From the NCBI GenBank assembly GCA_964556755.1, contig CAZKXI010000003.1, forward strand, positions 186,001 through 250,000: 64,000 nucleotides of DNA. Reading direction: 5' to 3'. Numbering within the stretch: position 1 is the stretch's first letter; each line of letters starts with the position of its first letter. Below are positions 1 through 8,572 of this stretch, piece after piece. The notes beneath the pieces were generated by a model. It searched no databases, was not told the origin of the DNA, and saw only the letters and a list, made by a program, of their open reading frames with translations. Source of the stretch: UBA4085 sp964556755. Lineage in GTDB: Bacteria > Acidobacteriota > Aminicenantia > Aminicenantales > UBA4085. Position numbers and translations under genes: made by a program.

Positions 1-2439
1 CTTCAGCGCCCTCAGCGTCACCGCCATTCCGCCCGCGGTCTTCTTCATCGTCGCCGTGCCGTAGGCGTAGCCGTTGGACCAGAAGAAAGTCCCTTCCCGG
101 GCGGCCATCTCCAGGGTCTTGTCCACCCCCGAGTAATGGAACCCGGTCAGGGCCAGGATGCCGGCCCAGCTGATCATGGCCCGGCCGTAGTGATGCCCGC
201 ACTCGGCCTCGTCGAAGGGATTGCGCTTGAGCCCGTCGTAGCGGGCCCGGATGTCGGAGATCGTCCGCAGGCCCTCGTCGATCATGCCCTCGTAGAGCAT
301 GCCGACCGCCGCCGTGTACTCGAAGCCGGTCATGACCTCGGTGAAGTAGGGGAAGGGATTGGCCGGCCGGCCGTCGGGATACCCGGCCATGAGCAGGGCC
401 GCCTCGTCGCCCAGGGCGAAGGAGCGCATGACGTTGAAATGGTCGGCCAGGGAGTCGCGGCGGTTGTACTTGAGGATGGAGGAGAGGGTCGTGCGGGCGT
501 TCTCCGGCTTGACCAGGTAGCCCAGGCCGCCGACGTGGGCCAGGAGCTGGCCGACGAGCTGGTCGACCAGGCAGCCCTCGGCCAGCTGGTAGTCCGGCTT
601 GGTCACGTCGGCCGCGCCCATGCCGACCAGGAGGGCCGGGGCGATGTCGGCGGCGCTCCTGGGCGGGACCACCTTGTGGATGTAGTAGCGGCCGTTGAAC
701 AAGTTGGCGTCGGTCCAGCGGCTGCCGTTGTCGAAGAGCCGGCGGCAGGTCGCGGCGAAAGCCGGATCGCCGGCCGCCTTGGCCATCTCCTCGGCCGCCC
801 GCAGCGCGCCAAGGTACCACAGGCCCATCTGGGGGTTGGGGCCGTAGTACTCGACGTCCATGGTGTTGTGCTGGCAGCCCTCCATGACGCCGTCCTTGTC
901 GGCGTCCCAGCCGCCGGGAATCCAGCAGAACTCGACGGCCTTGCGGACCTTGGGCCAATAGGCTTTGAGGAAAGCCTCATCGCCCGAGAGCTGCCAGTCG
1001 CGGTACATCTTGAGGATGCAGCCCATCTGGCCGTCGGCGGCGGCCTTGCCCCAGGGCGTCGTCTCCAGCGGAAGGCGCCAGCGGAAGCTCATCAGCCCGG
1101 TGGCGGGGTCCGTTTGCGGTCCGAACTCGACCTCGCGCAGCCCGCGGGCGATGCCGCCGAACAGGAAAGCCACCGCCTGCTCGTAGTTCCAGACGTGGGT
1201 GCAGGATCCCCAGCAGCAGCCTTCCTTGTCGCCGCAGCCTTCCCAGGCGTAGAAGCGGCCATCCTCGGTTCGGAAGCAGGTCTGGCTGCGCAGGGTGCTG
1301 AGATTGAAGAGGGCCGCCTCCTTGACCGTCTCGGGCAGGTCCGATCCCGTGACGGCGGCCACGAAGGCAACCGTCTCGGCCTCGAGGCCCGGCAGGCGGG
1401 GCGCGATCTTCTCGGCCGCGTCCCAGGCGTCGGCGAAGCGGGTCGTGTAGTGGTTGCCCAGGCGCTTCTCCGACCAGGCGTAGCGGTTCGGGAAGTGCCA
1501 GACGATGTAGAAGGGGAACTCCCGCGCCTCGCCCGGCTTGAGAACGGCCCGGACGGCCAGCGAGCCGCGGGGCTGCCCGTTGCCGGAATCCGCTGCCCGC
1601 TCGGACAGGCGGCCGTCGTCGGTCAGGTCGTCCCAGAAGTCGAGAAGCGGCGTGCCCCAGCCGGCGGCCAGCCAGGCCGTCCTGAAGGAAGCGTCCTCGC
1701 CGGCCGGGACCGCCAGGGCCATGGTGCCCCACGGCTCGGCATCGGAGGCGGCCGTGTCCGACGTCATGTACAATCCCTGGACCGCGGCGCCCTTGCGGAA
1801 GGCGTTGCGGTTCTTGGTCGGGAAGGACTTGGTCCCGTCGTCGCCGATGAAGTTCTGGAGAGTGCCGCAGACCGTCACCGTCTGGGCTTCGCCCGAGACG
1901 TTGGTCACTTCGTAGACCAGCGCCGCGACGGGCAGGCCGCTGGCCTCGGGATCGGTCGGCACCAGCGGGTTCCAGCCCTTGATGCGGACCTTGACCGGCA
2001 GGCCGGGATCGGCGAGATTGACGATGCCGAAGGGATAGGCGGCGTCGAAGGAGGCGCTTCGGAAGGTCGGCAGGCCGGGATTGCTGGCGTCCTTGACGCC
2101 GCTTCCGCCTTCGTATTGGGAGAGCTCCACGGGGCCGGTCAGGGCCTTGGCCTTGACCGATCCGGAGGCGGCCTGCGTCCTGACGGCGAAGAAGGGGGCG
2201 CCGGGATTGTAGCCCTTGGCCGGGCGGTTCATGATCTCCCAGTCGCGCAGGTCCCCGCGGCCGCCCAGCGAGACCGTGCCGGTGCCGATGCCGCCCAGCG
2301 GCAGGGCGATGCGGGCCAGGTGGGCCTGGTCGTAGTGCTTGAGGATTGGCCACTCGGCCGCCTGCGCCGCGCCCGCGAGCAAAATAATTAGGGGGACACC
2401 ATACATAACCCCCGATCTTTTTTTGTTGCCGCTTCTCAT
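1..2439 (-). CDS. Secreted GH116-family (DUF608) glycoside hydrolase, 3' end beyond window
   Basis: The frame is open from an ATG at 2439 to the left edge (813 codons, no stop), so the C-terminus is missing. The N-terminus reads as a signal peptide (MRSGNKKRSGVMYGVPLIIL, then LAGAAQAAEWP). It is followed by LPLGGIGTGTVSLGGRGDL and DWEIMNRPAKG, the start of the GH116 N-terminal beta-sandwich domain. Near the left edge the motif NPFDEAECGHHYGRAM matches the C-terminal (alpha/alpha)6 barrel of the GBA2/DUF608 family. The family hydrolyses beta-glucosides, beta-xylosides or glucosylceramide. The exact substrate cannot be read from sequence, and export to the periplasm is inferred from the leader. 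A second in-frame ATG lies at about 2406. Confident in family, not in substrate. Confidence 0.88.
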   Translation of the reverse strand, partial: MRSGNKKRSGVMYGVPLIILLAGAAQAAEWPILKHYDQAHLARIALPLGGIGTGTVSLGGRGDLRDWEIMNRPAKGYNPGAPFFAVRTQAASGSVKAKALTGPVELSQYEGGSGVKDASNPGLPTFRSASFDAAYPFGIVNLADPGLPVKVRIKGWNPLVPTDPEASGLPVAALVYEVTNVSGEAQTVTVCGTLQNFIGDDGTKSFPTKNRNAFRKGAAVQGLYMTSDTAASDAEPWGTMALAVPAGEDASFRTAWLAAGWGTPLLDFWDDLTDDGRLSERAADSGNGQPRGSLAVRAVLKPGEAREFPFYIVWHFPNRYAWSEKRLGNHYTTRFADAWDAAEKIAPRLPGLEAETVAFVAAVTGSDLPETVKEAALFNLSTLRSQTCFRTEDGRFYAWEGCGDKEGCCWGSCTHVWNYEQAVAFLFGGIARGLREVEFGPQTDPATGLMSFRWRLPLETTPWGKAAADGQMGCILKMYRDWQLSGDEAFLKAYWPKVRKAVEFCWIPGGWDADKDGVMEGCQHNTMDVEYYGPNPQMGLWYLGALRAAEEMAKAAGDPAFAATCRRLFDNGSRWTDANLFNGRYYIHKVVPPRSAADIAPALLVGMGAADVTKPDYQLAEGCLVDQLVGQLLAHVGGLGYLVKPENARTTLSSILKYNRRDSLADHFNVMRSFALGDEAALLMAGYPDGRPANPFPYFTEVMTGFEYTAAVGMLYEGMIDEGLRTISDIRARYDGLKRNPFDEAECGHHYGRAMISWAGILALTGFHYSGVDKTLEMAAREGTFFWSNGYAYGTATMKKTAGGMAVTLRALK

Positions 2440-2486
2440 TTTCGCTCCTTCCCGCGGAATGAGTTCCGCCTTTCCGACTCGTACAT

Positions 2487-2519
2487 AAATAGGGGTACAG
2501 TATACATAATTCCCTATTT
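2487..2519. repeat. REP-like palindromic element, copy 1
   Basis: Perfect 8-bp inverted repeat AAATAGGG (2487-2494) / CCCTATTT (2512-2519) around a 17-nt loop that contains the GTATAC palindrome. It lies between the GH116 gene and the upstream NAGPA gene. A longer version of the same element occurs inside coding sequence at 48893-48964. The GTATAC-plus-CCCTATTT pattern resembles repeats mobilised by REP-associated (IS200-like) tyrosine transposases; that link is from memory of the family, and no transposase is present here. Confidence 0.6.
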
Positions 2520-2572
2520 CCTCCCGTGTACATCCCTCATGTTCCCTCCTCTTTTGGCCGCGCCGCTTTTAC

Positions 2573-3853
2573 TTAGCGGCCGAAGATGAGGATGGCGTCG
2601 GATACGGCCCGCTCCCCGGCCGGGTCGCTGGGGCTGTTGACGGCTTTGCCTTTGACCACCATGGTCGTCGAGCCTCCGCCGTCGAGATTGAGGGCCTCGA
2701 CGCATCCCAGCTCGGCCATCAAACCGGCCAGCTCGGGTATCGTCATTCCGACCGACAGGCCGGGCTGACGGCCGTCGACCGCCGCCAGGACGATGCGGCC
2801 GTCCGGCCGGAGGCCGATCGCGGTTCGCGGGTGGCGGGAGGCGTAGAATCCGCCGGGGAACGCGTCGGCTTCGGAAGCAACCGTCCGCCCGCCGCTCAGG
2901 AGCCGCGGCCCGCCTCCGATCAGGAAATCCGGCTCGAAGGGCAGCGCCGGCTCGGCTTCGATCTTCGTTTGAATCCGGACGGCGGTCCGAGGTCGCAGGT
3001 TCGCGCGAATCCATTCCGCGGCGGCCCCCCGCCCTGAGACCACCAGGCCGTCGGCGGGGATGACCGAGCTTCCCGCCTTGTCCCGGACCTCGACGACCGC
3101 TCCAGTCCGGACGACGGCTTCCGCGCCGCTGGGATCGGTCAGCGTGGTGCGGTGGAACTCTGGGGTGAAGACGACCAGGTCGTCGCGCCCGCGATCCCGG
3201 TTAAAGCCGCTGATGGGGCGGGACTCCGTCGCCTTGCGGCCGGCGCTTTCCGCCAGCACCTCGCCCTTGATTCGAATGTGGGCGACGGCGATTCGGGTCG
3301 TTCCGCCGATTTCGGCCGCGGCCAGAGAGGCCCGCCCCCGGGCCGGCTCGCTCAGGACTCGTCCGGCCAGGGCCATCAGACCCGCCGGCTCGCCCTTGAG
3401 CAGGCCTTCGGTCCGGAAATAGCCGCCGTTGACCGCCGCCAGGGCGCCGTGCCGGGCGGCCATCGAGCTTGTCTTCTCGGCCCCCACGATCTCGTCCAGG
3501 GCTATGCCCAGCCCGAGCCGGACCCTGGATGGGTCCGCGATCAGGACATGGATGGACCAGTAATTGCCGCCCAAGACCGCGGCGAAATCGCCGCGCTGGA
3601 TGGACAGATACTCCAATCCCGGGGCGATCGCTTCGGCCTTCCTGGTCTCGCCGGCCGCGAACGGGGCGGCCCCAATCGCCCGGCCGGCCTCGTTCGCCGC
3701 CGCCGCTGAGCCGAGCGACAGCGCCACGACCGCCGCCCCAGCCGTCAGAATCGCCGGGATTCCAAGGCGATCACGGCGGCCGAGCATCCGGCCCCCCGAC
3801 CGGCCCCCCGACCGGCGCTCCCGCTCCGTTCCTTCCCTGGGCATCGCGGCCAT
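2573..3853 (-). CDS. Secreted phosphodiester glycosidase (NAGPA domain) family protein
   Basis: 426 residues from the first ATG. The C-terminal half carries the hallmarks of the NAGPA domain of GlcNAc-1-phosphodiester alpha-N-acetylglucosaminidase and bacterial exopolysaccharide proteins: NGGYF (near residue 143), RHPRTAIG (near 336), and LNLDGGGSTTMVVKG followed by a GERAVSDAIL end. These enzymes cleave sugar-phosphodiester bonds, probably in periplasmic or surface glycans. A hydrophobic segment (IPAILTAGAAVVALSLGSAAA) looks like a signal peptide. The ATG at 3787 (residue 23), preceded by a purine-rich GGGGGGCCGG, would give a more normal leader than the ATG at 3853, so the start is uncertain. 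A tandem 13-bp repeat (GGCCCCCCGACC unit) lies just upstream of 3787. It is co-oriented with the GH116 gene. Confidence 0.82.
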   Translation of the reverse strand: MAAMPREGTERERRSGGRSGGRMLGRRDRLGIPAILTAGAAVVALSLGSAAAANEAGRAIGAAPFAAGETRKAEAIAPGLEYLSIQRGDFAAVLGGNYWSIHVLIADPSRVRLGLGIALDEIVGAEKTSSMAARHGALAAVNGGYFRTEGLLKGEPAGLMALAGRVLSEPARGRASLAAAEIGGTTRIAVAHIRIKGEVLAESAGRKATESRPISGFNRDRGRDDLVVFTPEFHRTTLTDPSGAEAVVRTGAVVEVRDKAGSSVIPADGLVVSGRGAAAEWIRANLRPRTAVRIQTKIEAEPALPFEPDFLIGGGPRLLSGGRTVASEADAFPGGFYASRHPRTAIGLRPDGRIVLAAVDGRQPGLSVGMTIPELAGLMAELGCVEALNLDGGGSTTMVVKGKAVNSPSDPAGERAVSDAILIFGR

Positions 3854-3951
3854 CTTATCGCGGGCCGGCGGCTTCGGGCAAGCCGCGGCGTCAGTCGCCC
3901 GCCGCCGCGTCGACAGCGGCCGTCGCGGGTTCGGCCGATTGTGCCGCCTAG

Positions 3952-3980
3952 ATGAAATCGCCCGCCATTTTCGTTATAAT
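3952..3980 (+). promoter_or_regulatory. Candidate sigma-70 promoter of the flavodoxin gene
   Basis: Perfect -10 TATAAT at 3975-3980, with a partial -35 (ATGAAA, 3952-3957) 17 nt upstream. It lies in the divergent gap between the NAGPA and flavodoxin genes, 33 nt before the flavodoxin ATG. Confidence 0.4.
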
Positions 3981-4013
3981 ACGCCCTCTTCCGCGCTTGT
4001 GAGGTGAACCAAG

Positions 4014-4511
4014 ATGCCGACTCTCATCGTCTACTCCAACAGCCACGGGGCCACGACTTCGGGCGTCGATCTGCTGGCCGCCAAGCTCGTCGGCCGGGTC
4101 ATGTCCGTCGACCTCAAGAAGAACGAGAACCCCGATCCGTCCAATTACGAGGCGGTCGTCGTCGGCGGATCGATCTTCGACGGCGAGATGCCCAAGCGGG
4201 TCCGCCGCTACCTGGAGGCGCGCTCCGCCCTCCTGAAGACCAAGAAGCTGGGCCTCTTCACGTCCAGCCTCTCGGAAGGGGACAAGGCGGAGAAAGAGCT
4301 CCAAGCGGCTTTCCCTGCCGACCTGATCGGCCATGCCGCGGCCAAAGGCTTCTTCGGCGCCGACGTCGAAATGGACCGCATGAATTTCCTGGAGAAGATG
4401 GCGGCCAAGAAGGTCGGTCTGACCGCCGGCGTCTCCAAGCTCGACGCGGAGGCCATCGCCGCCTTCGCGGCCAAGATCTCAGAGGGTTTGGAATCTCCCG
4501 ACGGCCTTTAA
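4014..4511 (+). CDS. Flavodoxin-domain protein
   Basis: 165 residues starting MPTLIVYSNSHGAT, a flavodoxin-type phosphate-binding loop after beta-strand 1, followed by the alternating pattern YEAVVVGGSIFDGEMPK and LGLFTSSLSEGD typical of flavodoxin/HemG-like (Flavodoxin_5) proteins. Likely a small FMN-binding electron carrier or a protoporphyrinogen oxidase-like protein; no haem genes are adjacent, so the role is open. The GAGGTG ribosome site 9 nt upstream supports the ATG. The 3' end overlaps the 3' end of the convergent TPR gene by 33 bp. Confidence 0.78.
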   Translation: MPTLIVYSNSHGATTSGVDLLAAKLVGRVMSVDLKKNENPDPSNYEAVVVGGSIFDGEMPKRVRRYLEARSALLKTKKLGLFTSSLSEGDKAEKELQAAFPADLIGHAAAKGFFGADVEMDRMNFLEKMAAKKVGLTAGVSKLDAEAIAAFAAKISEGLESPDGL

Positions 4512-6197
4512 AGCCCCGTCGACGTAGATCTCCAGCCGGTAATCGCCCGGCACGAGCACTTCGCCCGCCTCCGGCATGGGCGGCGCCACTTCTCCCAGCA
4601 GCTTGGCTTGTTCCGGTCCTTCCCAATGCTGGACCTTGCCCAGCCGCGGTTGTTCGATCCAGAAGGGCCGTCCGGTCACCCTCCAGTAGACTTTGCTGAC
4701 GATGGACTGGCCTTGGGCCATGCCCTTGAGTTCGAGCAGGAAATGGGCCCGGGCGGTGGACCGCGGGAAGGCCGTGCAAGCCGGCAGCTCCTGGATCTCG
4801 CCCCGCGCGTCGTAGACCGGATTGACGAACTGGGGCGCCTCGAGCTCCGACTTCGAAGGCAGAGGCTCCGCCCTCTCCAAATGCGCGACGCAGACGGAGG
4901 CCTCTTTGAGCCGGCGGACCATTCCGGCCAGCCCCTCGACCGGGGCCGTCTCGTTCCATCGCTCCAGGTTCTTGATGATGGCTCGGAAGGAAATGGCATC
5001 CGAGGCCAGGGGATGCTCCAGGGCCCTGGCGATGGCCGTCTCGAGGGCGGCCGAAGCCTCCGGCCCGCGGCCCGCCGTGACCAGCGCGGCGGCCCTCACG
5101 GCGCCGATCGCGAAGCCCTGATCCGGCAGGGCGGCCTGGGCCTTGTCCAGGGTTCGCAAGGCCTCTTCCGTCCGTCCCAGCAGCAGCTCCGCGTAGCCGA
5201 GCGACCAGCGGACGTAGCCGTCGTCGCGTCCCGCCCGGATGACCGACCGGTATCCATCCGCGGCTCGCGCCAGCGCCGCACGGCCCTCTTTATCTCGACC
5301 GCTGAAAAGAAGGGCCTCGCCCAGCGTGCCGTCGGAACGGCTCCGCATCAGCGCGGCTGCGACGTAGTCCGGGTCGCGCCCCAAGACCGTCTCCAGCGCC
5401 GTTCCTGTCTTCTCGGCAAGGGCGGCGGCGACCTGGCAGTCGCCCACGATGTCCAGGGCCAGCTGGGCCCGCGTAGCGTCGACTGAAGCCAGGGCCAGGG
5501 CCCGGACCGATTCCTCGGAGACGCCCCGCCAGGTCCGCAGGGCCGTCCCGGCGACGGCGATTCCGACCGCCAGGGCCAGAGCCAGTCCGGAGCCCGAGAC
5601 GATGAAGCGCACCCGTCCGGTCACCACCAGCGACAAGGTCAACAGGAACACGGCCACGGCCATCACGGCCAGGGCCGTTCCGTAGGCGTCGCTCTTTCCG
5701 CCCCAAAAGGCCCCCTCGCGCTTGCGGAGATCCTGCCGCTCCAGAAGCTCCGTCGCCGGGACGGCGACCCGGTCGAGATAGTACTGGAGGAAGTCGAAGG
5801 CCCCGGCCTGGGCATTGAAATAGGGGGGCTTGGTTACGGCCCCCTGCCCCGACAGAAGCTCCCGAACCCTAGCCAGGCGCTCACGGCTGATCCGGTAGAG
5901 GGAGGCTTCGGCGCCGCGCGTCATCTTCTCGTAGGCCTCCGCCTGCATCATCAGCCCGCCCAGCTCCTGCCAGGAGATCATGAGCTTCCGTTCGGCCGCC
6001 GCGCTCCAGAGCGAGCCGCCCAGGTGGGTCAGCGAGCGGATGCCGAGGATGCGCGCGTCGCGTCCCGCCTCAGCCGCGTACCCGGCCGCCCGGTGGTTGA
6101 GAACGACGATCAGGCTGACGGCCACGGTCAGCCCGGCCAGGAGGATCGTCACCGCCGTCTTGAAGTGCTTGTCGCCGGTCAGTTCCTTGAGCTTCAT
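4479..6197 (-). CDS. Membrane protein with TPR-like repeats
   Basis: 572 residues. One membrane segment near residues 14-34, then a soluble helical stretch. Two more membrane segments (about 170-190 and 197-217) precede an alpha-helical TPR-like region (about 225-390) with repeating motifs such as GEALLFSGRDKEGRAALARAA and YAELLLGRTEEALRTLDKA. The last 100 residues look like a small beta-sandwich (VPGDYRLEIYVDGALKAVGRF). No enzymatic motif seen and I do not recognise the family. It follows the 217-residue membrane protein by 10 nt, so the two are probably co-transcribed, and both start with a similar membrane anchor (LKTALSILIAL / FKTAVTILLAG). Envelope scaffold is a guess. Confidence 0.75.
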   Translation of the reverse strand: MKLKELTGDKHFKTAVTILLAGLTVAVSLIVVLNHRAAGYAAEAGRDARILGIRSLTHLGGSLWSAAAERKLMISWQELGGLMMQAEAYEKMTRGAEASLYRISRERLARVRELLSGQGAVTKPPYFNAQAGAFDFLQYYLDRVAVPATELLERQDLRKREGAFWGGKSDAYGTALAVMAVAVFLLTLSLVVTGRVRFIVSGSGLALALAVGIAVAGTALRTWRGVSEESVRALALASVDATRAQLALDIVGDCQVAAALAEKTGTALETVLGRDPDYVAAALMRSRSDGTLGEALLFSGRDKEGRAALARAADGYRSVIRAGRDDGYVRWSLGYAELLLGRTEEALRTLDKAQAALPDQGFAIGAVRAAALVTAGRGPEASAALETAIARALEHPLASDAISFRAIIKNLERWNETAPVEGLAGMVRRLKEASVCVAHLERAEPLPSKSELEAPQFVNPVYDARGEIQELPACTAFPRSTARAHFLLELKGMAQGQSIVSKVYWRVTGRPFWIEQPRLGKVQHWEGPEQAKLLGEVAPPMPEAGEVLVPGDYRLEIYVDGALKAVGRFQTL

Positions 6198-6207
6198 GGC
6201 GGCGCCC

Positions 6208-6861
6208 CTAGAGAAGGATCCTGACGGCGGCGCTCGCCGCGGCGGCCAGATAGAGGAAGACCCCCGCCCCGGTCCAGATCCCCTTGCGCCGGACCTCGCT
6301 CTTGAGGGCCACGGTGAAGAGAAAGATGGCCAGGGAGAAGAGGATGTTGAGCTCGACCAGACGGCGAGCCTCCAAACGATGCGTCCGTGCCGCCGCCATG
6401 AAAGGTGCCGGATCGATGGCCTTTTCGCCGGCCGCCTGGGCCCTGGTCGTCTCGCGGTAGCGGCCCTCCTCGAAGACGGGGACGCCGCCTTCCGTCTTCA
6501 GAAAATCCGTCGCCAGCTGGGTGTGGCGGGCCCGGGCCCGGATCATCTCGGACTGCCATTCGTCCAGCCAGTGGGACGGCACGGCCGGATTGCGCTTGTA
6601 CTCCTCGTTGAGGCCCTTGGCGTTCTCGCGGTGGACGAGGAAGTCGCGGGCGTCGGTCAGGTTGTTGAAGACGTCGGCCGCGATCACGATCTCGGTCGAG
6701 GCTTCGTCCATGGCCGCGGCCAGGGCCTTGCCGTCGGCGGAAGTCGCCCGCAGGCCGACGCGGGTGGCCTGCCAGGCGACCAGTGCGGCGGTGACCGCGG
6801 TCAGGGCGATGAGGATGGAAAGGGCGGTCTTGAGGCGTTCGGAGGGGGCGGCTGGGGGCAT
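6208..6861 (-). CDS. Conserved membrane protein, three TM segments
   Basis: 217 residues. The N-terminal membrane segment (TALSILIALTAVTAALVAW) is followed by a 130-residue charged, helical, probably periplasmic region, then two C-terminal segments (LNILFSLAIFLFTVALK and GAGVFLYLAAAASAAVRILL). Good ribosome site (GAGGAG, 7 nt before ATG). It is first gene of a two-gene unit with the TPR protein. The order anchor-loop-two TM mirrors the N-terminal 220 residues of that neighbour, so the two may be ancient paralogues. Function unknown. Confidence 0.72.
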   Translation of the reverse strand: MPPAAPSERLKTALSILIALTAVTAALVAWQATRVGLRATSADGKALAAAMDEASTEIVIAADVFNNLTDARDFLVHRENAKGLNEEYKRNPAVPSHWLDEWQSEMIRARARHTQLATDFLKTEGGVPVFEEGRYRETTRAQAAGEKAIDPAPFMAAARTHRLEARRLVELNILFSLAIFLFTVALKSEVRRKGIWTGAGVFLYLAAAASAAVRILL

Positions 6862-6889
6862 GCGGGCTCCTCGATCAACCAGATGGCTT

Positions 6890-6919
6890 CTTTTACCTTA
6901 ATCAGGAGATGTGGATCAA
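6890..6919 (-). promoter_or_regulatory. Candidate promoter for the membrane-protein pair
   Basis: On the minus strand TTGATC (6919-6914) and TAAAAG (6895-6890) are 18 nt apart, 29 nt before the ATG at 6861. Confidence 0.35.
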
Positions 6920-6925
6920 GTTCGA

Positions 6926-7050
6926 GTTCCATTTTCCGCCCATGATCTGTTGATCCGGACTATAGATCAATTGGCTTATGCCTTGCGAGCGAGGGGGGAA
7001 TCTGACGCCGCGGAGAGCATCTCGCTGCATTTCTTGAGCAACACTACCGT
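6926..7050. repeat. Diverged repeat, copy 1 (HAD gene 3' end plus downstream)
   Basis: The last ~25 codons of the HAD-like gene plus ~50 bp after its stop recur, diverged by roughly a third, at 12183-12301. Both copies retain a short palindrome just after the stop codon (TTGATC-N9-GATCAA here, TTGATCT-N7-AGATCAA in copy 2) and the string ATTTTCCGCC. Confidence 0.6.
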
Positions 7051-7440
7051 CAAGCCGCTGAAATCATGATAGGCATCAACACATAGCCAATTGTCGTAAC
7101 AACCGTATTGCCTCAATATGTCCAGCTCGCATGCGAGCGGACTATCGTCGATCCAAAGAAACGGTCGAGAGAAATCGATGGCTTCGGTTTTGAGCGTTTT
7201 CCAGGGAATAGCCTTAACGTGATCGATCTGCTTGATCTTGGACCCGGGAAAGAAAGGCCCGAGGTAGCTCAGGACGCCCTCGATCCCATGGTTGCTGTGA
7301 GTGGAGAGCCAGTAGCAATCGAAGCGCTCGCGGGTGAAGGCCAGTATTTCGGCAATCTGCGGGATCAGGGCGATCTCGCCACCCTCATTTCGGCCCAGTA
7401 GGACGCCGTCGATATCGAGATAAAGCTTGATCGGGTCCAC
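6976..7440 (-). CDS. HAD-superfamily hydrolase-like protein
   Basis: 154 residues, GTG start. Motif I is LYLDIDGVLL (nucleophile Asp within DIDG), motif II is the WLSTHSN region, and the late acidic motif is PFLWIDDSP. This short layout resembles the HAD domains of the 'Swiss-army-knife' RNA-repair type (HAD_SAK), which act as 5'/3' nucleic-acid phosphatases, although a generic small-molecule phosphatase is possible. It lies 7 nt after the FtsK-gamma gene and forms a three-gene unit with it and the DUF2225-like gene. A degraded second copy of its 3' end lies at 12183-12301. Confidence 0.72.
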   Translation of the reverse strand: MDPIKLYLDIDGVLLGRNEGGEIALIPQIAEILAFTRERFDCYWLSTHSNHGIEGVLSYLGPFFPGSKIKQIDHVKAIPWKTLKTEAIDFSRPFLWIDDSPLACELDILRQYGCYDNWLCVDAYHDFSGLTVVLLKKCSEMLSAASDSPLARKA

Positions 7441-7447
7441 TGTGGCG

Positions 7448-7759
7448 TTACTTGGCTTGCCCGCGTCGGCCGGTTGTGTTTCTTTTCCGCCAATCCTCGA
7501 GGCTCATCAGGATCAGTCGCGGACGATTCCCTTCGGACGGGCTGAGGATTCCTTCCACTTCCATAGAATCGATAATGCGGGCCGCACGATCAAAGCCCAT
7601 CTTCATACTGCGCTGCAGGTACGAGATGGAAGCATGACGGAACTGTAGGATCAGTTCGACGGCCTCGACATAGCGATCATCGAATTCCGCCCCTCGGCCG
7701 ATATTGAATTTCTTGTTTTTGGCTTCTTTAAACCGCATCCGCGGTGTAGCAGCCGTCAT
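7448..7759 (-). CDS. Stand-alone FtsK gamma-type winged-helix protein
   Basis: 103 residues. Residues ~28-85 (VEAVELILQFRHASISYLQ, then FDRAARIIDSMEVEGILSPSEG) follow the FtsK gamma-domain pattern. In FtsK this winged helix reads KOPS sites and contacts XerD. Here the motor and membrane domains are missing, so it would be a small DNA-binding protein. ATG is preceded by GGGAGAAGG. It overlaps the upstream DUF2225-like gene by 32 nt, which suggests translational coupling. Probably a regulator or DNA-targeting subunit of the local cluster; that is inference. Confidence 0.75.
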   Translation of the reverse strand: MTAATPRMRFKEAKNKKFNIGRGAEFDDRYVEAVELILQFRHASISYLQRSMKMGFDRAARIIDSMEVEGILSPSEGNRPRLILMSLEDWRKRNTTGRRGQAK

Positions 7760-8471
7760 CCTTCTCCCGCGAGCGTTCGAGCTGGAACTGTAGAATGCGC
7801 CTCTGCCATTCGCGCTCCACGGCCTCTTTTCTCAGGTGTTTCTGGCTCGTTCTTGGCAACGCATCGCTCCGATAGCCTGTGTCCGATCCTCCGATTCCGC
7901 TCAATGTGGCAAGCTTGCTAAGGCCTTCTTCACTCAATGCACAAGCCCGCTCGAAATCCCCTGCCCGCCTTACTATGTCGATGGCGACCATCCTCGCTTC
8001 AATCGGTTCTTCGACATCTTCTCCCTTGGCTCGCAAGGCCTGCTCCCGCAACGCCAAGCACCGGCGGCGGCACTCGGTTGCTTGGGTGAATTTGTGGCTG
8101 TCATCGCATGCCCATGCGGCCCTCAGGCAGGCTTTCGAGGCTGGTCCGAGTTCTCCCAGGCTCTCGAGGATGAGAGCGAAGCAGAGAAAAGCATTAACTA
8201 GAGGTGGGTTGCATCTGTCATTCAACTGAGCCTGATATTTCGGGGATCTAAGAAAGTCCTTAGAAATGGGCGTTTTCGCCGAGATCACGGGTCCGACGAA
8301 TCCGCAGTGAGGGCAGACCTGAACATTGTAGCGGAGCGTAGAACGGGCCATCTCGGCTGGCCGGCCGTCGAGGTCCGAGCTTCCCAATTGGTTGGTGGAA
8401 TGGACGACCATAAAGCAGCTAATTTGGCCGCACATCGAACAAGCGAAGGACTCTTCGCCGAGCGTCGTCAT
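7728..8471 (-). CDS. DUF2225-like zinc-ribbon/TPR protein
   Basis: 247 residues. Two CxxC pairs (CSMC at 11-14 and CPHC near 54-57, followed by GFVG) form a zinc ribbon like that of DUF2225. The rest is helical (LGELGPASKACLRAAWACDD and similar), consistent with TPR-like repeats. GGGAGG ribosome site 8 nt before ATG. First gene of the unit with the FtsK-gamma and HAD genes. Molecular role of DUF2225 is not established. Confidence 0.65.
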   Translation of the reverse strand: MTTLGEESFACSMCGQISCFMVVHSTNQLGSSDLDGRPAEMARSTLRYNVQVCPHCGFVGPVISAKTPISKDFLRSPKYQAQLNDRCNPPLVNAFLCFALILESLGELGPASKACLRAAWACDDSHKFTQATECRRRCLALREQALRAKGEDVEEPIEARMVAIDIVRRAGDFERACALSEEGLSKLATLSGIGGSDTGYRSDALPRTSQKHLRKEAVEREWQRRILQFQLERSREKDDGCYTADAV

Positions 8472-8572
8472 GCTTCAACCCTCCCCATGAGCATCAGCTC
8501 GCAATTTGACCTCCGTCATTATAGCCGATGATTCATCGATTGAAGAAGCCCCCACCATCGCGGACCGTGACG

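Noticed and set aside
136..2391. Long plus-strand open frame opposite the GH116 gene (and the minus-strand frame 977-2533)
   Set aside because: Composition is a frame shadow of GC-rich coding DNA. The minus frame from ATG 2439 gives a signal peptide and unmistakable GH116 motifs at both ends.
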